Shown: positions 16,312 to 25,441, counted from the first letter of the stretch. The stretch is 64,000 bases of DNA from Fodinibacter sp963763015 (GCA_963763015.1 CAVXML010000006.1:310001-374000); one strand, 5' to 3'. Notes: generated from the letters alone by a model not told the origin. Program-made: numbers and translations.

Positions 16312-17772
16312 ATGGCTGTCATCCAGACCTCCCTCATCGACTCCGTCCCCACGTCCCTGCTCATCGGTGACCAGTGGCGCGAGGCGAGCGGCGGGGCTCG
16401 CTTCGACGTCAGCGACCCGGCGACCGGTGAGGTCCTCACCACGTGCGCCGACGCCACCCCCGAGGACGGGCTGGCCGCACTGGCGGCCGCCCACGCGGCG
16501 CAGGCCGGCTGGGCGGCCACGCCGCCCCGCGACCGCGGCGAGATCCTGCGCAGCGCCTTCGAGGCGCTCGTGGCCCGCACCGACGAGTTCGCCACCCTCA
16601 TGAGCCTGGAGATGGGCAAGACCGTCGCCGAGGCCCGTGGGGAGGTGACCTACGCGGCCGAGTTCTTCCGGTGGTTCGCGGAGGAGGCGGTCCGCATCCA
16701 CGGGCGCTACTCCGTCGCCCCCAACGGCGCCTCACGCCTGCTCACGATGAAGCAGCCAGTCGGTCCGACCCTGATGATCACGCCGTGGAACTTCCCCCTC
16801 GCCATGGGGACCCGCAAGATCGGCCCGGCGGTCGCCGCAGGGTGCACCATGGTCGTCAAGCCCGCCCACGAGACACCGCTGACGATGCTCCTCCTCGCCG
16901 ACGTGATGCGGGAGGCGGGTCTGCCGGACGGCGTCCTCAACGTCGTGACGACCACCCACTCCGGCGCCGTCTGCGAGCCTCTCATCCGCGACCCGCGCCT
17001 GCGCAAGCTGACCTTCACCGGGTCCACCGCCGTGGGGAGGGTGCTCGTCGAGCAGTCCGCCGAGCAGCTGCTCCGGCTGTCCATGGAGCTCGGCGGCAAC
17101 GCACCCTTCCTCGTCTTCGAGGACGCCGACGTCGACGCGGCCGTCGACGGGGCGATGCTGGCCAAGATGCGCAACATCGGCGAGGCGTGCACCGCCGCGA
17201 ACCGCTTCTTCGTCCACGAGTCCCTCGCCGAGCGGTTCGCCTCCCGGATGGCCGAGCGGATGGGGGCGCTGGTCCTCGGCCGCGGCACCGAGGAGGGGGT
17301 CGATGTCGGACCCCTGATCACGCAGAAGGCCCGTGAGGGGGTGGACGAGCTGGTGCAGGACGCCGTCCGGCGTGGTGCGACCGTGCTGACCGGCGGGGCG
17401 CCGGCTCCCGGGGACGGCTGGTTCTACCAGCCGACGGTCCTGGCGGACGTGCCCGAGGACAGCCGCTGCCTGCGGGAGGAGATCTTCGGCCCGGTCGCGC
17501 CCGTGTGCACGTTCACCGACGAGGCGGATGCCGTCGCCAAGGCCAACGCGTCCGAGTACGGGCTCGTGGGGTATGTCTACACACGGGACCACGCCCGGGT
17601 CCTGCGGGTCGCCGAGGCCATGGAGTTCGGGATGATCGGGGTCAACACGGGCATCGTGTCGAACCCGGCCGCACCCTTCGGTGGGGTCAAGCAGTCCGGC
17701 TTCGGGCGTGAGGGCGGCTTCGAGGGGATCGACGAGTACCTCGAGACGAAGTACGTGGGCATCGCGCTGTGA
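16312..17772 (+). CDS. gabD: NAD(P)-dependent aldehyde dehydrogenase, succinate-semialdehyde type
   Basis: A 486-residue aldehyde dehydrogenase. The catalytic cysteine is C293 in NIGEACTAANRFF, the general base E259 in SMELGGNAPF, and the oxyanion asparagine N160 in TPWNFPLAMG. These contexts match actinobacterial succinate-semialdehyde dehydrogenases. The likely reaction is succinate semialdehyde to succinate, the last step from GABA to the TCA cycle; glutarate semialdehyde would be the alternative if lysine is the substrate. GGAAGGA precedes the ATG. It ends the rightward amine operon, and its stop overlaps the next gene's GTG. Confidence 0.83.
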   Translation: MAVIQTSLIDSVPTSLLIGDQWREASGGARFDVSDPATGEVLTTCADATPEDGLAALAAAHAAQAGWAATPPRDRGEILRSAFEALVARTDEFATLMSLEMGKTVAEARGEVTYAAEFFRWFAEEAVRIHGRYSVAPNGASRLLTMKQPVGPTLMITPWNFPLAMGTRKIGPAVAAGCTMVVKPAHETPLTMLLLADVMREAGLPDGVLNVVTTTHSGAVCEPLIRDPRLRKLTFTGSTAVGRVLVEQSAEQLLRLSMELGGNAPFLVFEDADVDAAVDGAMLAKMRNIGEACTAANRFFVHESLAERFASRMAERMGALVLGRGTEEGVDVGPLITQKAREGVDELVQDAVRRGATVLTGGAPAPGDGWFYQPTVLADVPEDSRCLREEIFGPVAPVCTFTDEADAVAKANASEYGLVGYVYTRDHARVLRVAEAMEFGMIGVNTGIVSNPAAPFGGVKQSGFGREGGFEGIDEYLETKYVGIAL

Positions 17773-18938
17773 CGGGGGTCGGTCCGTCGGTTGGCGAGAA
17801 CCCGTGGCACGGCTCGGCGAGCAGTGGTGGGATGTCCTCCATGACCACGCCCAGCACGCCCGACACGGCAGGCATGGCGGGCGCGCCGAACCAGGCCCCG
17901 GCCACGGGCGCCGCCGCACACCGCCCCGAGCTGCGCCGCTCGGTCCAGGCCCTCCTCGAGCAGACCGACGACGCGCTGCGGCGTGGCGCCAGGCCGGGCG
18001 CCTCGGTGTGGCCGACAGGCTTCGACCTGCTCGACTCCACCCTCGACGGCGGCCTGCGGTCCGGCGAGCTGGTCCTCCTCGGCGGCAGCGAGGGAGCGGG
18101 CAAGACCACCATGGCGGTCCAGATGGCGCGCAACGCCGTGTGCGTGGGGCGTCACGCCGTCGTCTTCTCCTTCGAGCACGACGCCCAGACCCTCATCCAG
18201 AGGCTCATCTCGCTCGAGGCGGCCACGGCTGCGGTGGCCGACGGGCAGCACCCGGCGGCCGCCGCCGACGTCCACGCCGTCAGGGCCGTGTTCGAGGCCG
18301 AGGACCCGGACCGCCGTGGGCTCGCGGACGCGCTCGACCGTGTGCCGTACGGCAGCGAGGCCCTCGCCACCGTCCAGGAGTACGCCCCGCGACTGCACAT
18401 CCACGAGTCGAACTCCTCGACCACCCCGCACGAGGTGGCGGAGGTCGTGGCCGCCGTGACGGAGGAGGCCGGGGAGACGCCCATGGTCATCGTCGACTAC
18501 CTCCAGAAGCTCCCCCTCGACGGTCGCGACGGCGACGAGACGGCTCGTGTCACCGTCGTCACCGAGACCCTCAAGGACATGGCTCTCGAGCTCGAGTGCC
18601 CCGTCGTCTGCATCTCGGCCTCGGACCGCGAGAGCCTCGGCGCCGGTCACCGCATGCGCACCCGTGACCTGCGCGGCTCGTCCGCCCTGGCCTACGAGGC
18701 GGACCTGGTGCTCATCCTCTCGAGCAAGGAGCACATCGTTTCTCGGGAGCACCTCGTCTACGACCTCGGGAGCATCCAGCGCTTCCGTCGGTGGTCGGTG
18801 GTGACCGTCGAGAAGAACCGCCACGGCATGGGGCACGTCGAGCTGGAGGTGGAGAAGGACTTCGAGCACGGCCGCTTCGACCCGCGCGCCCAGGTCGTGA
18901 CCGAGCGCCTCATCGAGGAGCGCGTCTACACGAGCTGA
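17769..18938 (+). CDS. DnaB-C-like RecA-fold ATPase lacking the helicase N-terminal domain
   Basis: A protein of up to 389 residues with a RecA-like core related to the C-terminal domain of replicative helicase DnaB. Walker A GGSEGAGKTTMAVQMARN is near residue 105 and Walker B is MVIVDYLQKLPL; SFEHDAQTLIQRL and the final RDLRGSSALAYEADLVLIL block correspond to DnaB motifs H1a to H4. The DnaB N-terminal primase-interacting domain is absent, replaced by about 80 low-complexity residues. Loading at replication origins is therefore unlikely; its role is unknown. The first possible start is a GTG in a GTGA overlap with the preceding gene; ATGs at 17832 and 17841 are alternatives. Confidence 0.72.
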   Translation: MTGVGPSVGENPWHGSASSGGMSSMTTPSTPDTAGMAGAPNQAPATGAAAHRPELRRSVQALLEQTDDALRRGARPGASVWPTGFDLLDSTLDGGLRSGELVLLGGSEGAGKTTMAVQMARNAVCVGRHAVVFSFEHDAQTLIQRLISLEAATAAVADGQHPAAAADVHAVRAVFEAEDPDRRGLADALDRVPYGSEALATVQEYAPRLHIHESNSSTTPHEVAEVVAAVTEEAGETPMVIVDYLQKLPLDGRDGDETARVTVVTETLKDMALELECPVVCISASDRESLGAGHRMRTRDLRGSSALAYEADLVLILSSKEHIVSREHLVYDLGSIQRFRRWSVVTVEKNRHGMGHVELEVEKDFEHGRFDPRAQVVTERLIEERVYTS

Positions 18939-18969
18939 GCCGCCGCGCGCGGGCGGGCACACGAGGCGC

Positions 18970-19662
18970 TCACTCCCAGCGCCGGGCCTTGTGGTAGCGG
19001 GGATTCCACCAGAAGCGGTGCACGAGCCGGAGGGGTGGGGGCAGCTCGGCCAGCACGGTGCGGACGTCGTCGGGCGGAGCGCCCTCGAGGATCCAGGGTC
19101 CGAGGTTGGCGATCTCGCTGTAGCCGAGCTCCTTCACCGACGCCTTGGTGAGCGTGTCCCACTCGCGCCTCGTGATCATGGTGTGGATCAGGGGGAAGGC
19201 GTCCCGCTCCTCGTGCCCGAGGTGGGAGTGCAGCAGCTCGACGAGGGTGGTGATCCGCCCGGCCACCTCGTCGACGCCGGCCTCCCGGTCGTCGAAGGCA
19301 CGCTCGACCGCCTCGAGCGCGGGGTCGATCCGGGAGTGCTCCGCCTCCATGGCATCGAGGACGGCCACGTCGTCGGGTCGGTCGGCGAGCTTGGCCCGGA
19401 TGACCGGCCAGATGTGGGTGTCCTCGATGGTGTGGTGGTGGTGGAGGGACGCGCTGAAGCCGCTCCAGCCGAGCAGCAGGGCGTCGTGTGCCTCCTCGTC
19501 CTGGGTGCCGTACCGCTCGGCTGCTCGCTCGAGCCGGGCTCCGTCCCGTCGGAGCGCGCTGTGCAGGATGCGCATCACATCCATGTCCGTGTCGGTGAGG
19601 GTCGTGGTCACGATCCGGGTCCTCTCGTCGGTCCGTCGAGGTGCGGCCTGCGCCTCCGCCAT
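18970..19662 (-). CDS. Hemerythrin-like (HHE) domain protein
   Basis: A 230-residue cytoplasmic protein with a four-helix HHE cation-binding domain. Candidate di-iron ligands are seen in ILHSALRRD, HHHHTIEDTHIWP, AEHSRIDPAL and HSHLGHEERDAFPL, in the expected order. The C-terminal 60 residues are unlike the core. Such proteins bind oxygen, NO or iron, or act in redox stress. The ATG at 19662 is preceded by a GGGAGG site. The LuxR-type regulator is divergent, only 59 nt away, which suggests a regulatory link. It is convergent with the DnaB-C-like gene. Confidence 0.8.
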   Translation of the reverse strand: MAEAQAAPRRTDERTRIVTTTLTDTDMDVMRILHSALRRDGARLERAAERYGTQDEEAHDALLLGWSGFSASLHHHHTIEDTHIWPVIRAKLADRPDDVAVLDAMEAEHSRIDPALEAVERAFDDREAGVDEVAGRITTLVELLHSHLGHEERDAFPLIHTMITRREWDTLTKASVKELGYSEIANLGPWILEGAPPDDVRTVLAELPPPLRLVHRFWWNPRYHKARRWE

Positions 19663-19686
19663 CAGCCTCGACCTCCCTGGGCGAGG

Positions 19687-19715
19687 TTCTCAATCCCACT
19701 TTCGAGGGGGATACT
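19687..19715 (+). promoter_or_regulatory. Candidate promoter (TTCTCA-17-GATACT), leaderless start of the LuxR-type gene
   Basis: TTCTCA (19687-19692) and GATACT (19710-19715) are separated by 17 nt. The -10-like hexamer ends 6 nt before the ATG at 19722. Confidence 0.5.
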
Positions 19716-19721
19716 CGGCTC

Positions 19722-20828
19722 ATGCCCCTGGTCGCGCAGCGGCTGCGGGCCCGGGTCCGCGACGCGGCCAGCTCGGCGCCCGACAGCGAGACGTTCCGGC
19801 ACGAGGTGCTCGACGCCATCCACGAGCACGTCCCGTTCGACGCGTCGTGCCTCGGCGGCACCGACCCCTTCGCCCTCCTCCCGACCTCGCTCACGACCCG
19901 CGGCTACGACGACCCCCGCGCGTACGCGGTCGCCGCCGAGGTCGAGTACGGCGACACGGACGAGCCGGGGAGCTTCGAGTCGATGGTGAACGGGCGGGTG
20001 CCCATCCAGACCCTGCGCGAGACGAGTGGTGACCGGGTGCGGGCGACCCGGCGCTATGCGGAGCTGCTCGCTCCGTACGGCCTGCGGGACGAGGTGCGAA
20101 TGGTCTTTCGCGGTGGCGACGGCCTGGTCTGGGGGGTCGCGACCATGTCCCGTCGCGGGTCGTCGCGGTTCACCGCGGACGAGGAAGCGGCTCTCGGGTC
20201 GGTGCTGACCGACATCGGGCAGGGGCTGCGTACCGTGCTCTTCCGGGACGGCACGGCACGGGCGGCGTCAGGAGCAGAGGGACCGGCCATCGCGGTCGTG
20301 GGCGCCGACAGCGAGTTCGAGATGGCGACGCCGGCCGCCCTCGAGCTCTTCGAGCGGCTGGGCTGGGGGCAGGCCGGGCGCCCGGTGCGCCTCGCCCCCG
20401 CGGCCCTCGTCGCCGCCCGGCTGCGCGCGTCGGGCGAGGACACGACCGTGCTCCGCACCCGCACGACCGATGGGGAATGGCTCGTCATCCGCGCGGGGCG
20501 CTTCGATGCCGAGCATCCACCGCGCCGGGTCGTCATGACGGTGGAGCGCGCCCAGCCCCCGGAGATCGTCTCGCTCATGGGCGCCGCCTACGGGCTCACC
20601 CGCCGTGAGTGCCAGGTGCTGCTGCTCTCCCTGCGCGGCGCCACGCGCGACGAGATGGCGCGCACCCTCGTCATCAGCCCCTACACCGTCCAGGACCACC
20701 TCAAGAGCATCTTCGCCAAGGCCGGGGTCAGCAGTCGCCGCCAGCTGGTGGGGCGCCTGGTCAACACCGAGTGCCTGCCCAGGGTGGGCACCCCCGTCGG
20801 AGCGGACGGCTGGTTCGCGCCGCCGTGA
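19722..20828 (+). CDS. LuxR-family transcriptional regulator
   Basis: A 368-residue regulator. The C-terminal helix-turn-helix is clear: YGLTRRECQVLLLSLRGATRDEMARTLVISPY, then TVQDHLKSIFAKAGVSSRRQLVG. The N-terminal ~200 residues look like a GAF-type sensor fold (for example ADEEAALGSVLTDIGQGL) but have no diagnostic motif. There is no receiver domain, so it is probably not a two-component response regulator. The ATG at 19722 is preferred over longer alternatives because of the promoter-like GATACT 6 nt before it. It is divergent from the hemerythrin-like gene, a possible target. Confidence 0.8.
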   Translation: MPLVAQRLRARVRDAASSAPDSETFRHEVLDAIHEHVPFDASCLGGTDPFALLPTSLTTRGYDDPRAYAVAAEVEYGDTDEPGSFESMVNGRVPIQTLRETSGDRVRATRRYAELLAPYGLRDEVRMVFRGGDGLVWGVATMSRRGSSRFTADEEAALGSVLTDIGQGLRTVLFRDGTARAASGAEGPAIAVVGADSEFEMATPAALELFERLGWGQAGRPVRLAPAALVAARLRASGEDTTVLRTRTTDGEWLVIRAGRFDAEHPPRRVVMTVERAQPPEIVSLMGAAYGLTRRECQVLLLSLRGATRDEMARTLVISPYTVQDHLKSIFAKAGVSSRRQLVGRLVNTECLPRVGTPVGADGWFAPP

Positions 20829-20903
20829 CCCGAACGGCGGAACGACGTCGTCGGCTTGGTGCCTTGGCCGACCACCGTGTTCGCGTCACGGTCGTCGAGC
20901 GCT

Positions 20904-20909
20904 GACAAT
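20904..20909 (+). promoter_or_regulatory. -10-like GACAAT, leaderless start for dxr
   Basis: GACAAT is followed by 6 nt and the GTG at 20916; no ribosome site is seen. This favours 20916 over an in-frame ATG 60 nt upstream. Confidence 0.5.
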
Positions 20910-20915
20910 GGCCCG

Positions 20916-22127
20916 GTGACCTCACGCTCCGTGGCCGTGCTCGGCTCCACCGGCTCGATCGGCACCCAGGCCCTCGAGGTGGTCTCGGCCCACCCCGACC
21001 GGTTCACCGTGGCGGCCCTCTCCGCCGGGGGGAACGTGGACCTCCTCGCCCGGCAGGCCGTGCAGCACCAGCCCCGGCTCGTCGCCGTCGCCCGGGGTGA
21101 GACGGACGCCCTGCGTCGGGCGCTGTCCGCCCACGCCGGGGATGCCGGCCTCCCGCGATACCGCCCGGAGGTGGTCGTCGGTGCGGATGCCGCCACGGTC
21201 GCCGCCGGCTGCGGCGCCGACGTCGTGCTCAACGGAATCACCGGCTCGATCGGGCTGCGACCGACGCTCGCCGCGCTGGCCGCCGGGTCGGTGCTGGCCC
21301 TGGCGAACAAGGAGTCGCTCATCGTCGGTGGCCCGCTGGTGACCGCTGCCGCCCGGCCGGGCCAGGTCGTCCCGGTCGACTCGGAGCACAGCGCGATCGC
21401 GCAGAGCCTGCGCGGCGGCCGGGCACAGGAGGTGCGCCGGCTGGTCGTCACGGCGAGCGGTGGCCCGTTCCGCGGGCGCTCGCGCCGCGAGCTCGCCGCC
21501 GTCACCCCGGACCAGGCGCTCGCGCACCCCAACTTCTCGATGGGACGGGTCATCACGACGAACTCCGCAACGCTGGTCAACAAGGGACTCGAGGTCATCG
21601 AGGCCCACCTGCTCTTCGACATCCCCTTCGACCGGATCGACGTCGTCGTGCACCCCCAGCAGCAGGTTCACTCGATGGTGGAGTTCCACGACGGGTCGAC
21701 TCTCGCGCAGCTCGGCCCGCCTCGGATGCTCGTGCCGATCGCACTCGGCCTGTCCTGGCCCGAGCGCCTCGAGGACGTCGACGTCCCCTGCGACTGGTCT
21801 TCGGCCCAGACCTGGGAGTTCCACCCGCTCGACGACGAGGCCTTTCCTGCGGTGCGGCTCGCCCGGGCGGTCGGGGCCGCCGGCGGCACCTTCCCTGCCG
21901 TGTACAACGCGGCGAACGAGGTCTGCGTCGATGCCTTCCACGACGGCCGGATCGGCTTCCTCGACATCGTCGACACCGTCACCCGGGTCGTCGAGGAGCA
22001 CAATGGGAGCAACCACGACGCCTCGAGCGTTGAGGGAGTGCTCGCCGCAGACCGGTGGGCCCGTTGGCACACCGCCGAGCTCCTCGGCGTCGAGCCCGGC
22101 GACGACCATCAGACGGAGGCCCGGTGA
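20916..22127 (+). CDS. dxr: 1-deoxy-D-xylulose 5-phosphate reductoisomerase
   Basis: Second enzyme of the MEP isoprenoid pathway; converts DXP to MEP using NADPH. The NADPH motif VAVLGSTGSIGTQALEVV is at the N-terminus. The metal/substrate region contains VPVDSEHSAIAQ, TASGGPFRG and HPNFSMGRVITTNSATLVNKG, and the C-terminal helical domain is present. At 403 residues it is normal for the family. The GTG start is used because the Rossmann strand begins directly after it. The stop overlaps the next gene's GTG by 4 nt; ispG lies two genes on, the usual actinobacterial dxr-rip-ispG group. Confidence 0.96.
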   Translation: MTSRSVAVLGSTGSIGTQALEVVSAHPDRFTVAALSAGGNVDLLARQAVQHQPRLVAVARGETDALRRALSAHAGDAGLPRYRPEVVVGADAATVAAGCGADVVLNGITGSIGLRPTLAALAAGSVLALANKESLIVGGPLVTAAARPGQVVPVDSEHSAIAQSLRGGRAQEVRRLVVTASGGPFRGRSRRELAAVTPDQALAHPNFSMGRVITTNSATLVNKGLEVIEAHLLFDIPFDRIDVVVHPQQQVHSMVEFHDGSTLAQLGPPRMLVPIALGLSWPERLEDVDVPCDWSSAQTWEFHPLDDEAFPAVRLARAVGAAGGTFPAVYNAANEVCVDAFHDGRIGFLDIVDTVTRVVEEHNGSNHDASSVEGVLAADRWARWHTAELLGVEPGDDHQTEAR

Positions 22128-23488
22128 GCACGATCGCGTTCCTGCTCGGTGTGCTGTTCATGGCCACCGGCGTGGCGCTGTCCATCGCCCTGCACGAGCT
22201 GGGCCACCTCCTGCCGGCCAAGCGCTTCGGGGTGCGGGTTACCCAGTACATGGTGGGGTTCGGCCCCACCCTCTGGTCGCGTCCGCGGGGCGAGACCGAG
22301 TACGGCATCAAGGCGGTTCCGCTCGGTGGCTACATCCGCATGATCGGGATGTTCCCCCCGCGACCGGGCGACGAGCCGGGGCGGGTCCGGGTCTCGAGCA
22401 CCGGTCGGTTCAGCCAGCTCGTCGACGAGGCACGCGCCGCGAGCCTCGAGGAGGTCCGGCCCGGCGACGACCACCGCGTCTTCTACAAGCTGTCCGTGCC
22501 CCGCAAGGTGGTCGTGATGCTCGGCGGGCCGGTGATGAACCTCCTCATCGGGGTCGTGCTGCTCACGATCCTCGTCACGGTGCACGGCATCTCGACGCCG
22601 CAGCCGGGTGCGGTCGTCGCATCCGTGTCGGAGTGCGTCGTTCCCGTGACCGACGCCGGGGCGGCGACCTCCTGTGAGGGCCGTCCTCCCACGCCGGCCC
22701 TGGCGGCGGGCATCGAACCCGGCGACCGGATCGTGTCGATCGGCGGGGAGGTCGTCGACGAGACGACCGACGTGGGCATGCTCATCCGGCCGCGGGTCGA
22801 CCAGCCCGTCCAGGTCGTCCTCGAGCGCGAGGGGCGCGAGGTCACCGTGACGGCGACGCCCATCCGCAACGTCGTCCCGGTGCTCGACGCCGAGGGCCTT
22901 CCGGTCACGGGCGCTGACGGGGTGCCGCAGACCACGGAGGCGGGCTTCCTCGGCGTCCGCTCCACCGCGCCCGTCGAGTTCGAGCCGCAGCCCCTCAGCG
23001 TGGTACCCGGAGTGATCTGGAGCGGCGTCAGCCAGACCGCCCAGGCCCTGGTCAGGGTCCCCGAGCGCATGGTCGGGGTGTGGGAGGCCGCCTTCGGTGG
23101 CGCCGAGCGGTCGGTCGACAGCCCGATGTCCGTCGTGGGCGTCGGCCGGGTGGCGGGTGACGCGGGGGCGGGGAAGTACGACGCCTTCGTGGGGGAGTCG
23201 GCAGGCGACAAGTTCTGGTTCCTGGTGAGCCTGCTCGCCGGTCTCAACTTCATGCTCTTCCTCTTCAACCTCATCCCCCTGCTCCCGCTCGACGGTGGCC
23301 ACGTCGCCGGTGCCCTCTGGGAGGGGTTGAAGCGCCAGATCGCGCGGCTGACCGGTCGACCGGACCCCGGGTACGTCGACGTCGCGAAGGCGCTCCCCGT
23401 CGCCTACTCGGTGTCGATGGTGCTGCTCGGAGCCTCGCTGCTGCTCATCTACGCCGACCTCGTCAAGCCGGTGAACCTGGGTGGCTGA
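22124..23488 (+). CDS. rip: Site-2 protease, RseP/Rip1-type zinc metalloprotease
   Basis: A 454-residue M50 intramembrane protease that cleaves membrane-bound anti-sigma factors or other proteins within the bilayer. The zinc motif HELGH is at residues 24-28 inside the first hydrophobic segment. The second zinc/structural motif NLIPLLPLDGGH is near residue 385-395. A PDZ-like domain occupies about residues 190-290 (LAAGIEPGDRIVSIGGEVV). It starts with GTG overlapping the dxr stop (GTGA), so its translation is coupled to dxr. Confidence 0.94.
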   Translation: MSTIAFLLGVLFMATGVALSIALHELGHLLPAKRFGVRVTQYMVGFGPTLWSRPRGETEYGIKAVPLGGYIRMIGMFPPRPGDEPGRVRVSSTGRFSQLVDEARAASLEEVRPGDDHRVFYKLSVPRKVVVMLGGPVMNLLIGVVLLTILVTVHGISTPQPGAVVASVSECVVPVTDAGAATSCEGRPPTPALAAGIEPGDRIVSIGGEVVDETTDVGMLIRPRVDQPVQVVLEREGREVTVTATPIRNVVPVLDAEGLPVTGADGVPQTTEAGFLGVRSTAPVEFEPQPLSVVPGVIWSGVSQTAQALVRVPERMVGVWEAAFGGAERSVDSPMSVVGVGRVAGDAGAGKYDAFVGESAGDKFWFLVSLLAGLNFMLFLFNLIPLLPLDGGHVAGALWEGLKRQIARLTGRPDPGYVDVAKALPVAYSVSMVLLGASLLLIYADLVKPVNLGG

Positions 23489-23600
23489 GCCGACCCCGCG
23501 ACCTCGCCGTGGGGGTGCGCGGACCCCGAGAACGCCGCGTGGAGGCGCAGCATCCGGCATCCCGAACTGTGGCTTTTCTCACCGCGTGTGCTCCTTGACG

Positions 23601-23629
23601 TTGTCCGGAGGGGTCTCGTCAGCCACACT
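23601..23629 (+). promoter_or_regulatory. Candidate promoter (TTGTCC-17-CACACT) of the VWA gene
   Basis: TTGTCC (23601-23606) and CACACT (23624-23629) are 17 nt apart, with the latter ending 6 nt before the ATG at 23636. The -10 match is weak (NANNNT only). Confidence 0.35.
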
Positions 23630-23635
23630 CGCACC

Positions 23636-25441
23636 ATGACGGCAGGAACACCGGCCGGCCAGGGCGCCGGGACTCGGGCAGAACGGGGGCGCCATCGCCA
23701 GCGCCGAGCACGCGACCCCAGGAAGCCCCTGGTGCTCGTCGGGGTGCTCGCGCTGGTGCTGGCCGTGACCACGGCAGCCGGCCTCGTGGCCACCCAGGGG
23801 CGTGGGCTCGCATCCGCGGGGGAGTGCTCCGGGGATGCCGCCCTGAGGATCAGTGCAGCGCCACCGCTGGCGGCCGTCCTTGACGACTACGCCGACGACT
23901 TCGACGACTGGGTGCAGGACCGGGACGGCCTGCCCTGCACGACGACGAAGGTCACCAGCGCCACGCCCCAGGAGTTCGCCGCGTCCGTGTCCAGTGGACT
24001 CGACGGCGACACGACGGGCGCGCCGACGACGTGGATGCCCGACTCGGCTCTCTGGCGGTCGGTGCTCGCCCGCGACCCCAGGATGGCGCAGGTCCTGCCC
24101 CGCAACTACCCGGTCGTCGCTTCGACGCCCGTCGTCTTCGCCGCTCCCCGGCCGATGGCCGAGGCCCTCGGCTGGCCCGAGCGGCAGCCGTCGTGGCAGC
24201 AGCTCAGTTCGCTCGCCGCGGATCCCGCCGGGTGGGCGAAGCTCAAGCACCCCGAGTGGGGCCAGATGCGCCTGCAGTGGCCCAGCCCGCTCACGACAAC
24301 CGCCGGACTGGGCTCCACCGTCGCCGTCTACCGCGACCTGGCCATCGGCGTCGAGGCCACCGACGACCTGAGGCGGCGCCTCGTGGTTGCGCACAACTCG
24401 GTCAGTGACTCCACGGGCGACCTGTCCGGTGCCCTCGGCGCCCTCCGGACCGCCGATCCCGCGGCGCCGGCGTCGCTGCGCGACCTCCCGGTCGTCCCGG
24501 CGACGGAGCAGGAGGTCGTGGCCTTCAACGGGGCCAAGCCGAAGGTCGAGGTCGCCGCGCTCTACCCGACCGACGGGTGGTCGGTCAGCGAGGTGCCGGT
24601 CCTCGGGCTGCAGGCCGACTGGGTGACCCCGGCCCAGCGACGCGCCTCCGAGGCCTTCGCGGACTTCGTCGTCGGCGGCCCCGCCCGGGCCGCGATGCGC
24701 GACGCCGGGTGGCGGGCGGCGCGACTGGACACCGCCGTCGCGGGGGCCGCGGGAGTCGTGGCCACCCAGCCCCGCTACACCCCCGCGCAGCCGAGCCAGG
24801 ACGTCCTGGCGCGGACCCTCCAGAACTGGACGGCCCTGGACCGCCGCGGGTCGCTCCTCGTCGTCCTGGACACCTCGGGGTCGATGAAGGAGCAGGTCGG
24901 CACGACCGGCCAGACCCGCCTGGACGTCGCCAAGGACGCGCTGCTCGCGTCCCTGCCGTTCTTCGCCGACGAGGCCTCGGTCGGTCTCTGGACCTTCTCG
25001 CGTGCCGAGAGCGGGAAGGACTGGGTCGAGGTGGTCCCCCTCGGCCGACTGGACCGGTCCTTGGGCGGCGGCACCGCCCGCGACACCATCGCCGCCGCGG
25101 TCCCCAAGATCACGGCCGCGAACGACACGGCGCTCTACGAGACGACGCTCGCCGCCGTCGGTGCGGTCCGCTCCGCGTGGCAGCCCGGGCCGAACACGGT
25201 CGTCGTGATCAGTGACGGCAAGAACGAGGACCCCGGCAGCCCGAGCCTCGAGACGACGCTGCAGCGCCTCGTCGACGGCGCGGACCCGGCGACCCCCGTC
25301 GAGGTGGTCACGATCGCGCTCGGGTCCTCGGCGGACGCCAAGGCCCTGCGCAACATCTCGGCCGTGACCAAGGGCAAGGCCTACACCGCCGCTCGTCCCG
25401 AGGACCTCGAGTCGGTGTTCCTCACCGCCCTCACGGAGTGA
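23636..25441 (+). CDS. Membrane-anchored solute-binding/von Willebrand A domain protein
   Basis: A 601-residue protein. A basic N-terminus (about 30 residues) is followed by one transmembrane segment (about 31-54). Residues ~65-390 resemble a periplasmic-binding-protein fold (SBP_bac_11-like; ALRISAAPPLAAVLDDYADDF). Residues ~405-601 are a VWA domain with an intact MIDAS motif: D412-S414-S416 in LDTSGSM, the Thr in NDTALYE and the Asp in VISDGKNED. Metal-dependent protein or ligand binding at the cell surface is expected; the partner is unknown. It stands alone between rip and ispG. A hexamer 6 nt upstream and the MTAG start fit; an in-frame ATG further upstream is less likely. Confidence 0.78.
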   Translation: MTAGTPAGQGAGTRAERGRHRQRRARDPRKPLVLVGVLALVLAVTTAAGLVATQGRGLASAGECSGDAALRISAAPPLAAVLDDYADDFDDWVQDRDGLPCTTTKVTSATPQEFAASVSSGLDGDTTGAPTTWMPDSALWRSVLARDPRMAQVLPRNYPVVASTPVVFAAPRPMAEALGWPERQPSWQQLSSLAADPAGWAKLKHPEWGQMRLQWPSPLTTTAGLGSTVAVYRDLAIGVEATDDLRRRLVVAHNSVSDSTGDLSGALGALRTADPAAPASLRDLPVVPATEQEVVAFNGAKPKVEVAALYPTDGWSVSEVPVLGLQADWVTPAQRRASEAFADFVVGGPARAAMRDAGWRAARLDTAVAGAAGVVATQPRYTPAQPSQDVLARTLQNWTALDRRGSLLVVLDTSGSMKEQVGTTGQTRLDVAKDALLASLPFFADEASVGLWTFSRAESGKDWVEVVPLGRLDRSLGGGTARDTIAAAVPKITAANDTALYETTLAAVGAVRSAWQPGPNTVVVISDGKNEDPGSPSLETTLQRLVDGADPATPVEVVTIALGSSADAKALRNISAVTKGKAYTAARPEDLESVFLTALTE

